From Ephemerocybe angulata (Eukaryota > Basidiomycota > Agaricomycetes > Agaricales > Psathyrellaceae): DNA of 64,000 nucleotides. A model generated the notes under the pieces. It was given only the letters and a program-made list of their open reading frames with translations, was not told the origin of the DNA and did not search any database. Position numbers and translations under genes: made by a program. How positions within the stretch are numbered: position 1 is the stretch's first letter; every line of letters begins with the position of its first letter. Shown here piece by piece: positions 10,365 through 21,957 of the stretch. The stretch is from contig JAACJK010000117.1 of the NCBI GenBank assembly GCA_013368325.1, positions 124,001 to 188,000 on the forward strand, read 5' to 3'.

Positions 10365-11425
10365 GATAACCTAGCTTAGACATATGTTTCGAAGATGTGA
10401 CTTGTTACACAGAATTTCTATAAAGTTTGCGGGCGGCGGTATAAGCGGGGTGTGGGCGCTACGCCTTGAAATTCGAAAGCAGGCAGACCGATCACCGTTC
10501 GAATGTGAGCTTGATGGACGGTTGACAGAGCTACGAGGCGCATACATATCCCTCCGCCAAACTATCGCTTGGATGCTTTGTGGTCCGTCGACCATCGAAG
10601 AAGGACGTGTTCGAGCCAGGTTAGATTCCGGTCGTGACTGGAGACTCCTCCTGTTGGTCGCATGCGAGACGATGAAGCTGGCTCTGTCGCGGTATTGGTT
10701 GTCGAAGTATTCTCGGATCCGCAAGCTAGCCAGCCCAGACGAAACAGACAACCTTCAGAGCGACATCAATTTAAGGGCATAATAAACCAGGCGTTGGACC
10801 CGTCACCGTAGTCAAACGTGCATTGTTGCCTCGGTCCGAGCCAGGACGCACTTCGAAGCCCCCAACGAATAATAATGTTCCTTCTTGGAACGAACCGAGG
10901 AGCGAAGCGTGGGGGTGAGGGTCAAGCTATATCCATTTGCTGGAAATAAAGCGGTGCGCAATCGAGAAAGACGAGGCACCCAAGCGTCCTAGCAGCGTAG
11001 CGGAGGAAAATGAGAACAACTCGGGGACTCAGATTGGTATTTGAGAGCTTCGTCGCATTGTTGGCAGGTTTCTCACATGATACCGATAGCTGGATATCTT
11101 CTTTCCTTTCGCAAGCAAGACATTCTCTTGTGCCCTTTGACAGGATTGAGAGATCGCAGATGGTGGTTCTGGGGAGAGCCAAGGGAGAGCTTGGGGAGAG
11201 CAGAACGACCAAAACCCGCTGACAAGACCCTGGGAATTCTGCGGCAACAGCCGGCGATAGCGTGACACCTGATTGTAGTCACGGGCCTTTGTCGCGCCAA
11301 GGGCACGCGGAGATGCGTCACGCGTCACTCGTGGGACCCAAATCCGGATTCAGTGGGAGTGCAGTCCAACATTGACTCTGCTTCTGACTACAACAATCTT
11401 TCCCTTTCCCATCCATTATCGTTCC
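10365..11425. other. Intergenic region
   Basis: About 1.06 kb between the second F-box gene and RAD52. Overlapping ORFs of 126-132 codons exist on both strands at 10371-10782, but neither shows similarity or codon bias I trust. Nothing else was seen. Confidence 0.5.
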
Positions 11426-13370
11426 ATGGCTGGTGGCTTCAGTGGGCACCTAGTCGATTCCTTTGAACGTAGCTTCGTCTCCCATGGTCCGATGTCGTAC
11501 AACGCCAACATGCACGGCACCCAGCAGACGCAACCGTTCTCGATGTTCGGCTCCCAAAGCACAATGGCGTACCAGGAGATGTCTGAGGCAACGGCCATGA
11601 AGATCGCATCTCTCCAGGCGAAGCTCAACCAGAAATTGGGCCCGGAGTATATCTCACAACGCCCTGGCCCGGGAGGAGGACCGAAGCTCACATACGCCGA
11701 GGGGTGGAAGATAATCAACCTCGCCAACGAAGTGTTCGGCTTTAATGGATGGAGCTCAACTGTGGTCAGCCTCACAACGGACTTTATGGACTATAACGAA
11801 GAGTCGCGGCGTTACAACATCGGGGTCACGGCGATTGTTCGAGTGACACTACGAGATGGCGTCTTTCACGAGGACATTGGGTATGGGATGATAGAGAACA
11901 CGAAGAGCAAGGGTCAGGGACTTGATAAGGTGAGTAACTTTGGTTATATCCTCCAGGCCTCAAACCTAACGTACCCCAGTGCAAGAAAGAGGCTGTAACA
12001 GACGGTCTTAAGCGTGCGCTACGAAGCTTTGGCAACCTAATGGGCAACTGTTTATACGACAAGTCGTACACCCAAGAGGTTGTGAAAATGAAAGTTGCTC
12101 CAGTGAGTGGCATCTCTATATAAAGCTGGCACATCCTCACAAAAACGCCTAGGCCAAATTCAATAAGGACCAACTGCATCGTCGCCCCGAGTTTGACGAA
12201 GTAAAGCCCAACATTGCATCCAGCTCTACCTCGTATCCGAGTTCATCAACCTCTTCGAACCAATCTATGTCTGCGTCTACTTCTGCCCCCTCCTCTCATG
12301 CCCCATACCCCCGCCAGCAACAGATGAACAACAAACCAGCGCCTGTAGTTGTAAAGAGGGAACCGACGACGCCTTCTGTCAATCCTTCCTCAGCTCCCCC
12401 CGCCAGACCTCCCCAACCACCCAATAATCAGCGCTCGATGCCCCCACCACCATTACCAGCAGCAGCGCGACCAGCTCAGCCTCAACCACAGCAAGAGCGC
12501 CATGTCAGTTTCACCAACACCAATCCCCCCTCCGTCACATCGGCCTCCTTTTCTGGAGCCCAAATCGATGGAGACGACTCGTTCACCGGATTTTCAGAGG
12601 ACGATGCGTTCTTTGCCTCCGTTGAGCTAGAAGGCGACATCGGCGCTCCAATTCCTAATGAAGATCTGGGCAGACCGATTGAAGAAGACACCGACATGGG
12701 TCCCCCTCTCCACTATCCAGAGACGAGCGTGGAATCCATATCTGCCCCTCCCCCTCCTGCGGTACGCGCTCAACAACCCAATCCTAACGCCACCAACCGT
12801 CCTAGCTCCCGGACAAGTGGGAGTCGTTCACGATTGGAGGCGATAATTGCGGCGCAGATGGAACAAGATAGACTGAATGGCCTTCAAAATCATTCTTCCT
12901 CGTCCTCCGTCACTATGGGCTCCTCTTCGGACGGCGCGTCCGCTGAAAACCAGCCGGGGCCTTCAAGAATCAGCTTGCCACCGGCGAATAATGGCGGCGG
13001 GCACCAGCACCCACAGCGACACTCACTACCATCGGGATCCCATAATAGCGAGAACAGAGACCCGATGAGTGGGCAGCGTCAGAGTTTGGGCGGCGATGGG
13101 GCTGGGAACGTCAAAAGGGCTCCTGCGCCCGTAGGCGGGTTCCACTTCCCTCCTGGTATGGCCAATCCGCTGCAGAGTGCCTCTGGTGTTGGTGTAAAGC
13201 GACCTTTGGAGGCAACTACGGGGGGTGGCCCGGGGCAGAGGGGCATGAGACCGGGTATGGGGCTTCAGCAGGCGATGGCGGCGAGTAGTGACAATGGGGC
13301 GAATGGGAGGCAGGTGCTTGGGCGGTTGGATACCGGGGAGAGTGGGGATGTAAAACGGGTTCGGAGGTGA
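11426..13370 (+). CDS. RAD52: RAD52 recombination mediator
   Basis: A 614-residue homolog of Rad52, which anneals single strands and loads Rad51 during homologous recombination. Exons are 11426-11929, 11980-12102 and 12153-13370; both introns are 50 bases. The conserved DNA-binding/ring domain spans about residues 55-215: [21 protein letters not shown], the [10 protein letters not shown] strand, FHEDIGYG, and the hallmark [26 protein letters not shown]. The C-terminal 400 residues are low-complexity and rich in Pro, Gln and Ser. They contain an acidic and aromatic patch ([20 protein letters not shown], about 351-370) where other Rad52 proteins contact RPA or Rad51. The ATG at 11426 is in frame with an earlier non-ATG open stretch and is the sensible start. 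Confidence 0.95.
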
Positions 13371-14250
13371 TGAAACCGACCAGGTCGCCCCCGGTCCCGA
13401 ATATTCTTAGCATTGTTACATTACTGGACGTTGTATCGCATATTCGTTCGACATGTTGTGTGTTGCTTTTTCCTGGTTCTCTTGCTTGTTGGCTCAGATC
13501 GCTCTATCAATTGTATTACTACTGTTGCACTTTACATAGCTTTACATCGTCACCGCTGCACTCACTATCGAATATGACTACTTGCTATCGCGCAACATCC
13601 GGGGCATGGTTTCAACTTTCGGCGAGTCTGGCGCTAGTGATTAGCGCCCACTTACTAATAGGGGCAAGAAGAGCCAATGGCACCGAGTCAGGATAGATGG
13701 TCAACGAGGTATAAGTTCAAAGTCGAGGTATCGCTTCTTGTAGTCGCGTACACCACACGTCCAGATGCAGGACAGCAGAGGCGCGCCGAGTGCCTTGGCA
13801 GCGGTGTGCATTTGACGGGAATCCAAGGACCGTTTTCGTTCTTGAACCGCACTCCCCCGGATGCGTGGTGAAAGGGATGCGTCCAGGAGCATCGTCTCTG
13901 ACTTTGTTTCAAATTGTGAATGGTGCTTGGACGGGGAATGCTAATCGGCGACAAGCTCCAGCCTCCCACATAGAAGCCGACCTGGGTTGATGCCCACTGC
14001 CTGAAGGCTGAGAGGCAACGCTGAGCAAACAACCCACGGGAAGAATGATAATTCGTGGATCCAACCCATTCGTTCCGTACAACAGCTCCATGGCGAGCGT
14101 CAAGATGCCGTTTGCGAAGTTATGAGTTTGGTGCGATACATCATACCAAGCGCAGTTTTGTTTTCTTCGTGGCTCTCCTAGCAGTTTTGTGACGACAGAG
14201 TGGATCGAGAAGAGGCTTTCAACCAAAGCAAAACCATACTGTGATAAACA
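13371..14250. other. Intergenic region
   Basis: About 880 bp from the RAD52 stop to the TATA box of the next gene. Small ORFs on both strands show no recognisable family. It includes the RAD52 3' UTR and the promoter of the cysteine-rich gene. Confidence 0.5.
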
Positions 14251-14257
14251 TATAAAA
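14251..14257 (+). promoter_or_regulatory. TATA box of cysteine-rich gene 1
   Basis: TATAAAA, 81 bases upstream of the ATG at 14338. The paralog downstream has the same box at a similar distance. Confidence 0.6.
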
Positions 14258-14337
14258 CATGCACTGTTACTGCTGGGATATGCAATACTACTACGAATCC
14301 CAGGCCTCAAGCTCGATTTCCAACACTCCAGACGAAG

Positions 14338-15155
14338 ATGAAATTAGAACTTACTCTCCTTGGCTTACTCAAAGTGTCATGGGCCGCGCTCTCACATAAC
14401 GTAGAGCGCGACACCAACTACCTCTTCGGTGAGCCAGCCAGTCCAGTCTACAACTCGCGCCTTGCGCCTCGACTGGACCCAATCTGCTCTGATTGGTCTC
14501 TGGGTAAGCACAAAAGCCTGAGAGGTCACATACCTTGATCTAATAATTAACCTTTACACTAGATTTGTGCCCTAGCGAGCTTGCATGCTGCCCCGCAGAC
14601 TACACCTGCCAGCCAAGGAGGTAGGGTATATAGCATGCAACCACTCGAGTCCACTCACACCAACGCGACTCTCCATTTGCAGTGGCATAGCAGAAGACAG
14701 TATAGGGAAAACCATACCCTGGTGCTGCCCTCCAGCCGGCAAAGTCTGTGAAGACAACAAAGCCTGCTGCGACCCCGACATGTATGAGCCCTCCTCTAAC
14801 AAATACTCACCCCGAACGCACTAACACCGTGACACCACCACACCTCACCAGATACTTCTGCTGCCTGGGCTCGTGCTGCCCCATCGGCAAGATGTGCCAC
14901 AGCGACGGCACATGCGCCGGGACCGCCTACCGCCCACCAGTAGACGGGACGTCGTCCATTCCTATCACCCCACCTGTTATGACTTCGAAGGCGCCTCTTT
15001 CGACGGGTGGTGGGGGCGTCCAGTCAATTCCCTCCTCGTCGTCCGTCGCTGGGAATGGCGCGCCTGGAAGCGCACTCTCCCTGAGAGCGTCGAATGGAGG
15101 GCGGCCTTGCATTACGTCCAGCGCCCTGGTTTCGCTGTGGCTTGTATTTATGTAG
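14338..15155 (+). CDS. Cysteine-rich secreted, probably GPI-anchored protein, copy 1
   Basis: A 208-residue protein. Exons are 14338-14503, 14563-14620, 14683-14781 and 14852-15155, all in phase. It has a signal peptide (MKLELTLLGLLKVSWAALS), a cysteine-dense core of about 80 residues, a Ser/Thr/Pro/Gly linker, and a hydrophobic C-terminus (SSALVSLWLVFM) typical of a GPI signal. The core contains repeated CC pairs: LACCPADYTC, PWCCPPAGKVC, NKACCDPD, FCCLGSCCPIGKMC. The pattern is reminiscent of granulin-type stacked disulfides, but I cannot assign a named family. It should sit on the cell surface or in the wall. The neighbour at 15533 is a paralog with identical intron phases. Confidence 0.78.
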
Positions 15156-15460
15156 TTTTTGGACTCGCTGTATAACATGGTGTGCGTTATTGCTCGGAGC
15201 TTACAACGCGTTGGTACTCACCAGGTAGTTCCTATTCCATGTTTAGGCGCGCCCACTTCTTCTGTCCGTGCTAGATCGTAGAGCTCCACGCAAGTGTTGG
15301 GATCTATTGAAATGCTGTTCGAGAAGTCCTACGTTCGCCGCGATGCGTCATACCAAGCACTGGTTCATTGCTTCGCTGCTCCTCTACATGATAACTGTGA
15401 CAACATTGTGGAATGGGGAGAAGCACTTCAGCTGAGGAAAGTATCATGCAGCAGACGTAC
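15156..15460. other. Intergenic region between the cysteine-rich paralogs
   Basis: About 300 bp ending at the TATA box of copy 2. No gene is visible. Confidence 0.5.
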
Positions 15461-15467
15461 TATAAAA
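15461..15467 (+). promoter_or_regulatory. TATA box of cysteine-rich gene 2
   Basis: TATAAAA, 66 bases before the ATG at 15533, matching the arrangement in the upstream paralog. Confidence 0.6.
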
Positions 15468-15532
15468 CGAGCATATGCATTACCATTAGAGCACACAATA
15501 ATCATACCACAAACCTTCGAACACCCTTGAAT

Positions 15533-16431
15533 ATGCAGACGAAACTTACCCTCACCAACCTCCTTGCATTCTGGATTGTGTTCTCCCATGTCCTCTCGAA
15601 CGCGATAGCCTTCAACCCGGAGGGCGACCCCAACCACCTCTTCGGTGAACTATCCAGCCCCATCTTCAACTCACGTCTCGCTCCTCGCCAAGACCCAGTC
15701 TGTGTCAACTCCTCTTTCGGTGCGAGAAACTCAGTACACCCACCAATTTACCCCTGAAATAACCAATTTTATACCAGCCTTGTGCGCCAACAACCTCGCA
15801 TGCTGCCCTGCAGGTCACGCGTGTCAGCCAGGCAGGTACGCCGCACCAATTCCACGGCATCCAAGCCACTCGACCACTACTAATCGCAAACGGCCTTAGC
15901 ACTGTACCAGAGGACAGTACCTCTGAGACCTACCTCCCCTGGTGCTGCCCCCCAACCGGCGCAGTATGCCTGGACAACAACGCCTGCTGCGACCTCGACG
16001 TGTAAGTCCAGTGCCAACCCAACCCAAAGCAACCACTAACCCCCGCATTATCATACCATATATGCTGGCCAACGTATCTCAGCTCATACTGCTGCAAAGG
16101 CTCCTGCTGCGCCAGGGGCCAACTCTGCGACCCCGCCACCGGCACATGCGCCGGGGACGTCAGCCCAGTCCCTGGCACAATGTTAAACGGCACATGGACG
16201 AGGATCCCTACCCCACAAGTAACGTCGAAGGAGCCTCTGTCCACGGCTGGGGGCGCGGTCACAACCTCGGCCATGGGGACGATTACGGCTGCGGCTGGGG
16301 GCGCGACGGGGACGATGCCTGCTGCGTCCTCTCCGTCTGCTGGGAATGGGGCCATGTCCACTGCGTTGTCTGATTTGACCGCGTTGATTACGGGGCAGAT
16401 TTTAGTTGCGCTTTGGTTTGTGTTTGCTTAG
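15533..16431 (+). CDS. Cysteine-rich secreted, probably GPI-anchored protein, copy 2
   Basis: A 231-residue paralog of the gene at 14338. Exons are 15533-15719, 15778-15835, 15900-16001 and 16083-16431; exon 2 is 58 bases in both genes. After a signal peptide (LLAFWIVFSHVLSNAIA) there is a shared motif (LFGE..SP..NSRLAPR.DP.C), then the cysteine core with LACCPAGHAC, PWCCPPTGAVC, NNACCDLD and YCCKGSCCARGQLC. The Ala/Gly/Ser/Thr-rich linker is longer than in copy 1. The C-terminus (ITGQILVALWFVFA) again looks like a GPI signal. Function is unknown; a wall-associated or adhesive role is only a guess from the architecture. Confidence 0.8.
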
Positions 16432-17348
16432 CTCGAGCGACACCGTGACCTTCACGCTGTAGAGTACGGTCCAAGTGATCAAACAATTTCCAAATTCTTT
16501 GGCACTCACCAGGGTCGCTCCGAGTCGGCGTCCGTTCGTTCAAGTGGTTGCTCTCGTTTTCGAAAGCAGTGCACGACGCGACGTTCGATGTTCAAGAACC
16601 ATTAATCCCTATTCAGCCAAGTATCGTCAGAAGCTAAAACCTATACAGCAAGACAAAGATATCAAACAAGCAAATGAGAATAATAAGTAGAAAGATACGG
16701 TAGCATCCGAGCACAAGCGCAAAGTGGCAGTACGTCCTAATCTATATAGAACGCAGCAGGAAGCCAATACAAATACAATGCCCAGGTAGAAGCCGAAAGC
16801 CCAAGATCGATGGATGGATGGGGTCGTAAGAAGTATCAAATACAATTATAATGAATGGAGGAGAAAGAATCAGCGAAGGGTATAATAAGAAAACAATGCA
16901 AAAGATAGTAGGTAGTGAATGCAGGGGTATACCGTATAATACAGTTGGTTTGGCTTGCCTGGGCAATTCCAGTGCTCTCTAATAGTGGATGGAGTGTGAA
17001 TGTGATGTGGTATCGCAAAGTTGATGATGAGGAGATCGTAGTAGGAGGAGGAGGAAGAGGGGTGGTACCACCCATCGCACAGCCATCGATCGGTAGACCC
17101 AAGGTAATCCAAGAAGTCACCCAAAAGACAGCGCAGCGAGCGGACAAAGCAGGGGGCGGGGGACACCAGGCCTAATCGGCATAAGGCAGTCCCCCAGGTT
17201 AACAAACGAGCCCTGCTCAACTCACTAAAGAGCTGAGTAGACCCGCAACCTCGCAGGACGCGGCCCTTATCCGATATCAACGGCCGGTAAAGGGGGGTGG
17301 ATGGATACCAAGAAAACCAAAAAAGAAAAGAGGAAAAAGAGAAACGCA
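16432..17348. other. Intergenic region between convergent genes
   Basis: About 920 bp between two 3' ends, so mostly 3' UTR and spacer. A+T- and purine-rich tracts are present around 16620-17060. No gene is supported. Confidence 0.5.
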
Positions 17349-19089
17349 TCATGCGAGCGACTGCGTCGCGGACTCCTTTTCAGGAGCGGGCGCAGGTGCT
17401 CGGCGTGAGAACAGAGAGCGCGAGACGCAGAGGATAGAGGCGAATACCGCTGAGGCGAAGAGGATGTAGAGGTGGAAGGGCTGGATGAAGAGCAAGGCTT
17501 GCGAGAAGGTGAGGACGAGGCCCCAGAGACTGAACGCCTGGGGAAGGCTGAACAGGAGACTGAGAGCCTGGAACTTGAACTTCTTGCTGATGTTTTTCGA
17601 CAGGTATGCATACTAGATAGAGTCGCTTCAGTAACGGCGCCGATTGCGAAGAGGGGAAAAGAAAAGACTAACAGCTTCACCAGCGGTGCCGTTCTCGAGA
17701 TCTTGGTGCTGGTGCACGAGAACAGCCGAGAGGAAGATACTTAGCCCCAAGAAACTAGAAGACGCAACAGCAAGACTCTGCGACACAGGCAGGAAGAAGC
17801 AGAAGATGTGGAGCACCAAGAGCGCGAGCGACAGCACAAAGGCGTTCTTCCACTTGCCCAGCGACTGCTGCATGAACTTCTGCCAGTCAATAGCATAGAC
17901 ATAGTTGTCCGTGAAGATCGCGTTCAAGCGCGCCTCGAAGAAATCGGAGCTCTTGAATGTGAGCGCGGAGGAGACAGCCGCAGGCCAGGTCACACAATCG
18001 TCATCGGCGGACTCGACGATGGACGTGTCCCGGGAGAGACGCGCCTGCTCTTGCCCGTAGTGCGTCCAGTACCTGTTGTTCGCGACAACGTTGAAGATGC
18101 GCGCGACGAGGGTCGTGATGTGGCCGTCGACGGCTTTTTGGCGGGCTGGAACGAGGATGTCCAGGAAGTTCTTGCACTCTTGGAATGTGTAGGGGAAGGT
18201 CGATGACGACGACGTCATTTGATCTAGCGTCGCATGAGAACGAAGAACCGTCGGAGTTGGGCTGTGGTGTACGTACCTCCGGAGGCGTGGATGAGCTGGC
18301 TGATCGCTTCTTCGACGATGTTGTTCTGGAAACTGACGGCATGCATGCAGTGATACTCGACATGTGTCCAGTAGTGCTCTTCCAACTGGAGCTCTATCGC
18401 AGAAGTTAGGTGATTGAGCGACGGCCGAGGCGCCCGATTGACTTACTAAGGTGGGATGGGGAGACGACGGGGAGAAGACCCAACTCCGAGGTGTCGTAGT
18501 CGTCGAGCCAGAACAAGGTCCTGGCGGCGTGGTCTGCAAAATAGTAGTTGCAGTCCTCGTCCTCGAGCTGGACGTAGAGTTCGACTGTTTCTGTGAGGTT
18601 GAACCCCTTTGAAGCGGCCTCCTTTTCGATGATTTGGACCCAGGAGACGATCTTGTCCGATACCTCGGACTTGTAGAGGTAGGAATCGGTGACGACGCGG
18701 ATGGGGCCACTGCGGACGAAGTAGACTTGGCCTTCGGGATGGGTGTGGGCCGACCATTGCTGAGGCAGATACATTGGGCTGTAAGGCTGTGTGAGATCTG
18801 CGGCTTCATTCTTCGAAGTATCAAATTTCACTAACACAGGTGTGCGAGCTGACATGAACATTCCAGCACCGACTACAGCATGAGACCGGTTGACTCTGAG
18901 CCGGACGCACAGTCAGAAAATTGCTCTGTATCGCAGAACGCTTGCTACGCACCTCTTTGCCACGTTATACCTCCCCGTATGCTGGGGCAGCACCGGGTAG
19001 AGCGATCCCACCGATACCTCGACATGAACTTTCTCTGAGCTGAATGCGAGAGCAGCAATGGGTTCCGCTATGCGCACGACGTCTGACAT
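17349..19089 (-). CDS. WW-like domain multi-pass membrane protein (505 aa)
   Basis: Exons are 19089-18953, 18895-18447, 18393-18277, 18223-17673 and 17612-17349, all in phase. The protein has a WW-like segment (LPQQWSAHTHPEGQVYFVR), then YYFADHAARTLFWLDDYD and LEEHYWTHVEYH, a pattern shared with the gene at 36019-39583. I recall it from uncharacterised Agaricomycete proteins. A middle helical region (FNVVANNRYWTHYGQEQARL) is followed by four hydrophobic segments in the last 170 residues (AFVLSLALLVLHIFCFFLP, SSFLGLSIFLSAVLV, LSLLFSLPQAFSLWGLVL, YILFASAVFASILCV). It is probably a membrane protein with a cytosolic N-terminal part. The start at 19089 is preferred over 19161 because a TATA box lies at 19179-19187. 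The last intron (donor GTTAGT) is the least certain. Confidence 0.72.
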
Positions 19090-19178
19090 TGGAACTGTGA
19101 GGGAGGAAGAAGGGAGTAGGACGAGGATGGACGTGGGAAGCGGGGGTTGTGATGGGGCCAAGGCTTCTGGGACGCGGC

Positions 19179-19187
19179 TTTATATAT
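19179..19187 (-). promoter_or_regulatory. TATA box of the WW-like membrane protein gene
   Basis: On the minus strand the sequence reads ATATATAAAG, about 90-100 bases before the chosen ATG at 19089. It argues against an in-frame upstream ATG at 19161, which would lie at or before the expected transcription start. Confidence 0.5.
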
Positions 19188-19379
19188 GGGTACGCCACAA
19201 AGCACCTGGCAGGCGATGCCCGCATAGCAACTATCCCCGGGACTGGTCCCAGGTCTATCACGGCACCGCATGTCCCGCGGTCCCATTGTCCCGAGTGCAG
19301 TGCAATTAATGCCAAATGCCTCTGGGCTGCGTATCCACAGCATCCCGCCGACGATGCTCAGAACCGACGGGTCAAGGGC

Positions 19380-20570
19380 GCACAGGATATGACGGGAATC
19401 ATATCGAGTTCAGCAGAATGGTGTGGAGGCTGCAGTGGTCCCGACTCCCCCGGGCGCTAACCGTAGGCATCACTGGCACAGATCACGTTCTCGGATGGTG
19501 ATACGCTCAGAGCCCTCGACCCAGGGGAGCTCAGATACCCCACCATGGCGCCCTCAGACAAAGATCCTGCCTCCTCAGAGCCCAGGTACGCTCTTACCCA
19601 GCAGCGACACAGGCTGCAGCTGACAGGGGCTTCATTAGCAAGGACGCGATCAAGCCAGCCGAGGCATCGGATGTAGAGGCGACCAAGCCAGCTGATACTC
19701 CTGCTGACCCCAAACCAGACGACAATCAGGCTCCTGGCGAAGGCTCCCAGGAAAGCACAACCACAGAATTCGACGAAGACGAGTACTCTGAGTCGGATGA
19801 TGACTTTCCCCAATTCGAAGGGTACGTTCGTATCCTCCCCCACTTTGTGCAGAAGATCACTTAATCAATTCAATATTAAAATACAGCGGACAACCCAGAG
19901 GCAAGGCGAACCCACCCGTCAGTGGGTCAGGCGGAAAGCCTGCGCGCCCTCCCCGTCCCGTGAGGTGATAACATCGACGACGACGAACAGAACAGAACAG
20001 CCCACCCGCCTCGTAATCTCATCTGAATGATGTATCTATTTCTACATAATCGGACCTCATCAGACGACGCGCATCGGACATCGCAGCCCTCGACGGATCT
20101 CAAAGTGACTCTCCCTTCCCGTCCATCCAAGCTTCGCCTTCCCTCAGGGAGAACTTGATACAGCCCTCAATATGAATAACGTCTTCGATTTCTATTATAT
20201 CGCCACACTGGCTTCACAGAAGGCAAGGGAAGGCTGAGCGACTCTCTGCAGTGTAGGCATCCCCGAAGTCCTTCTAAACCCACCCAACCGCCACCTTCCA
20301 ACCGCTATTCCAAGCGTACCCATTTTAGAAGGCTTGGGGGTCATCGGCGTCACCAGGACACCTGACATCTCCACGATCGTCATCCCAAGATAGGCGCTCA
20401 CCCCAGCATGACGGTGCGACCCGGCGCACTCAAAGCGGCAAAATCTTATCTCTCCGTGGTGCTTTGACCCAGATTGGGCTTATGCGACCTGGGCTGTGGG
20501 CCCAGTGTACCATGGCCACTTTGCCACTTGAAGTCTTGCAACCCCGCCACTCCCTGTTTGTCGGGCAATG
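19380..20570 (+). repeat. Tandem duplication, unit 1
   Basis: A 1.2-kb segment starting CACAGGATATGACG that recurs, diverged, at 20577-21957. Both units carry the same small gene and the same downstream sequence (Cys/Pro-poor, C+T-rich) ending near ACCCCGCCACTCCCTGTTT. Boundaries are good to a few tens of bases. Confidence 0.85.
19545..19968 (+). CDS. Small acidic protein, tandem copy 1
   Basis: A 101-residue protein encoded by exons 19545-19585, 19639-19821 and 19887-19968. It is hydrophilic: a Lys/Pro/Ala/Asp-rich first half, a strongly acidic patch (FDEDEYSESDDDFPQFEGG), then a short Gly/Pro/Arg-rich basic tail (GKPARPPRPVR). There is no signal peptide or membrane segment. The ATG sits in a strong context (CCCACCATGG) that is conserved in copy 2. 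An acceptor giving EPSKDAIKP keeps frame in both copies; an alternative acceptor ten bases upstream is possible only here. I do not recognise the family. The acidic-then-basic layout recalls histone or nucleic-acid chaperone tails, but the CHZ motif is absent. Confidence 0.6.
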
Positions 20571-20576
20571 AGCACG

Positions 20577-21957
20577 CACAGGATATGACGAGAACCATAT
20601 CGAGTTAGTGCGGAGGCTGCAGTGGTCCCCCGGGCGCTAATCGTAGGCATCAAGATCACGTTCTCGGATGGCGAATTCCGCTGATAACTCTCCAGAGCCC
20701 TCGACCCAGCTCAGATACCCCACCATGGCGCCCTCAGACAAGGATCCTGCTTCCTCAGAGCCTAGGTACGCTTGCTTCTACCCAGCAGCCACCCGCAGGC
20801 TGCAGCTGACAGGCGTTCACAGCAAGGACACGATCAAGCCAGTCGAGGCATCGGATGTAGCGCCCACCAAGCCAGCTGATAGTGCCGCTGACCCCAAGCC
20901 CGATGACAACCAGGAAAACACGACCACAGAATTCGACGAAGACGAGTACTCTGAGTCGGATGATGACTTTCCCCAATTCGAAGGGTACGTTCGTATCCTG
21001 TCCCCCACATTGCGCAGGAGATCGCTTCATCAATTCGATATTAAATATACAGCGGACAACCCAGAGGCAAGGCGGACAAGCCCGTCAGTGCGGGAAACGG
21101 ACAGGCTATGGAGCGCCCTCCCCGTCCCCGTCCCGTGAAGTGATAATATCGACGACGATGAACAGAACAGAACAGCCCATCCGCCTTGTAATCTCATCTA
21201 AATGATGTACCTATTTCTACATAATCCGACCTGATCAGACGACGCGCATCGGACATCGCAGCCCTCGACGGGTCTCAAAGTGACTGAAGATACCATCTGC
21301 ACATCTGATCAAACTTAACAACACCTGTCTACCCCGACCTTGTGCGGTAGCACGAGCGGGCGCGTCGGGCCTCGCTCGAGATCATCCTAGTCCCAAGCCC
21401 CGTGCTCAATGGAGCGCCTGGTTCTGTGGGTAGAGGTACTCCTCTAATCGGATTACGACTACCCCCACATTAGTATCCACAACCCTCCCGCACGGAGACG
21501 CTAACAACTCGGATCTACCCTCTCTTCCCGTCCATCCAAGCCTCGCCTTCCCTCAGGGAGAACTTGATACAGCCCTCAAATGAAGTCCGTCTTCGATATC
21601 TATAGCCACACTGGCTTCACAGAAGGCAAGGCTGAGCGACTCTGTGCAGACACTCGGGAAGTACTTCTATACCCACCCAACCGCCACCACCCAACTGCTA
21701 TTCCAAGCGTGCCCATTTAGAAGGCCTGGAAGACTTTAGCGTCACCAGGACATCTGTCATCTCCACGATCGTCATCCAAAGATAGGCGCTCGCCTCAGCG
21801 TGACGGACCTTGACGGTGCGTCCCAACCCGGTGCACTCAAAGCGGCAAAATCTTATCTCTCCGTAGTGCTTTGACCTAGATTGGGCTTATGCGACCTGGG
21901 CTGTGGGCCCAGCCATGGCCACTTTGTCTTCGACCCCGCCACTCCCTGTTTATCCCG
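20577..21957 (+). repeat. Tandem duplication, unit 2
   Basis: Second copy of the segment at 19380-20570. It is longer mainly because of about 235 bp at 21286-21520 that have no counterpart in unit 1. The flanking sequence resumes on both sides (CTCAAAGTGACT before, CTTCCCGTCCATCCAAG after). Confidence 0.85.
20725..21143 (+). CDS. Small acidic protein, tandem copy 2
   Basis: A 97-residue paralog of the gene at 19545, with exons 20725-20765, 20823-20984 and 21053-21143. The acidic patch DEDEYSESDDDFPQFEGG is unchanged, while the regions on either side differ, including a 7-codon deletion before the patch. The basic tail reads ERPPRPRPVK. In this copy only the acceptor CACAG before AAGGAC keeps the frame, which supports the same choice in copy 1. 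An in-frame ATG at 20668 exists but is not conserved in copy 1. Retention of an open frame and of the acidic patch in both copies suggests the protein is real. Its function is unknown. Confidence 0.6.

Noticed and set aside
10371..10782. Overlapping ORFs of 126 and 132 codons on opposite strands
   Set aside because: Both strands are open over the same bases, which points to base composition; neither shows similarity or splice context.
19089..19161. Upstream in-frame ATG at 19161 for the WW-like membrane protein
   Set aside because: Lies about 20 bases from the TATA box, too close to be in the transcript, and the added residues are not conserved.
21401..21480. tRNA-like stretch in the second duplication unit
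   Set aside because: No GGTTCGANTCC B box and no cloverleaf pairing could be drawn.
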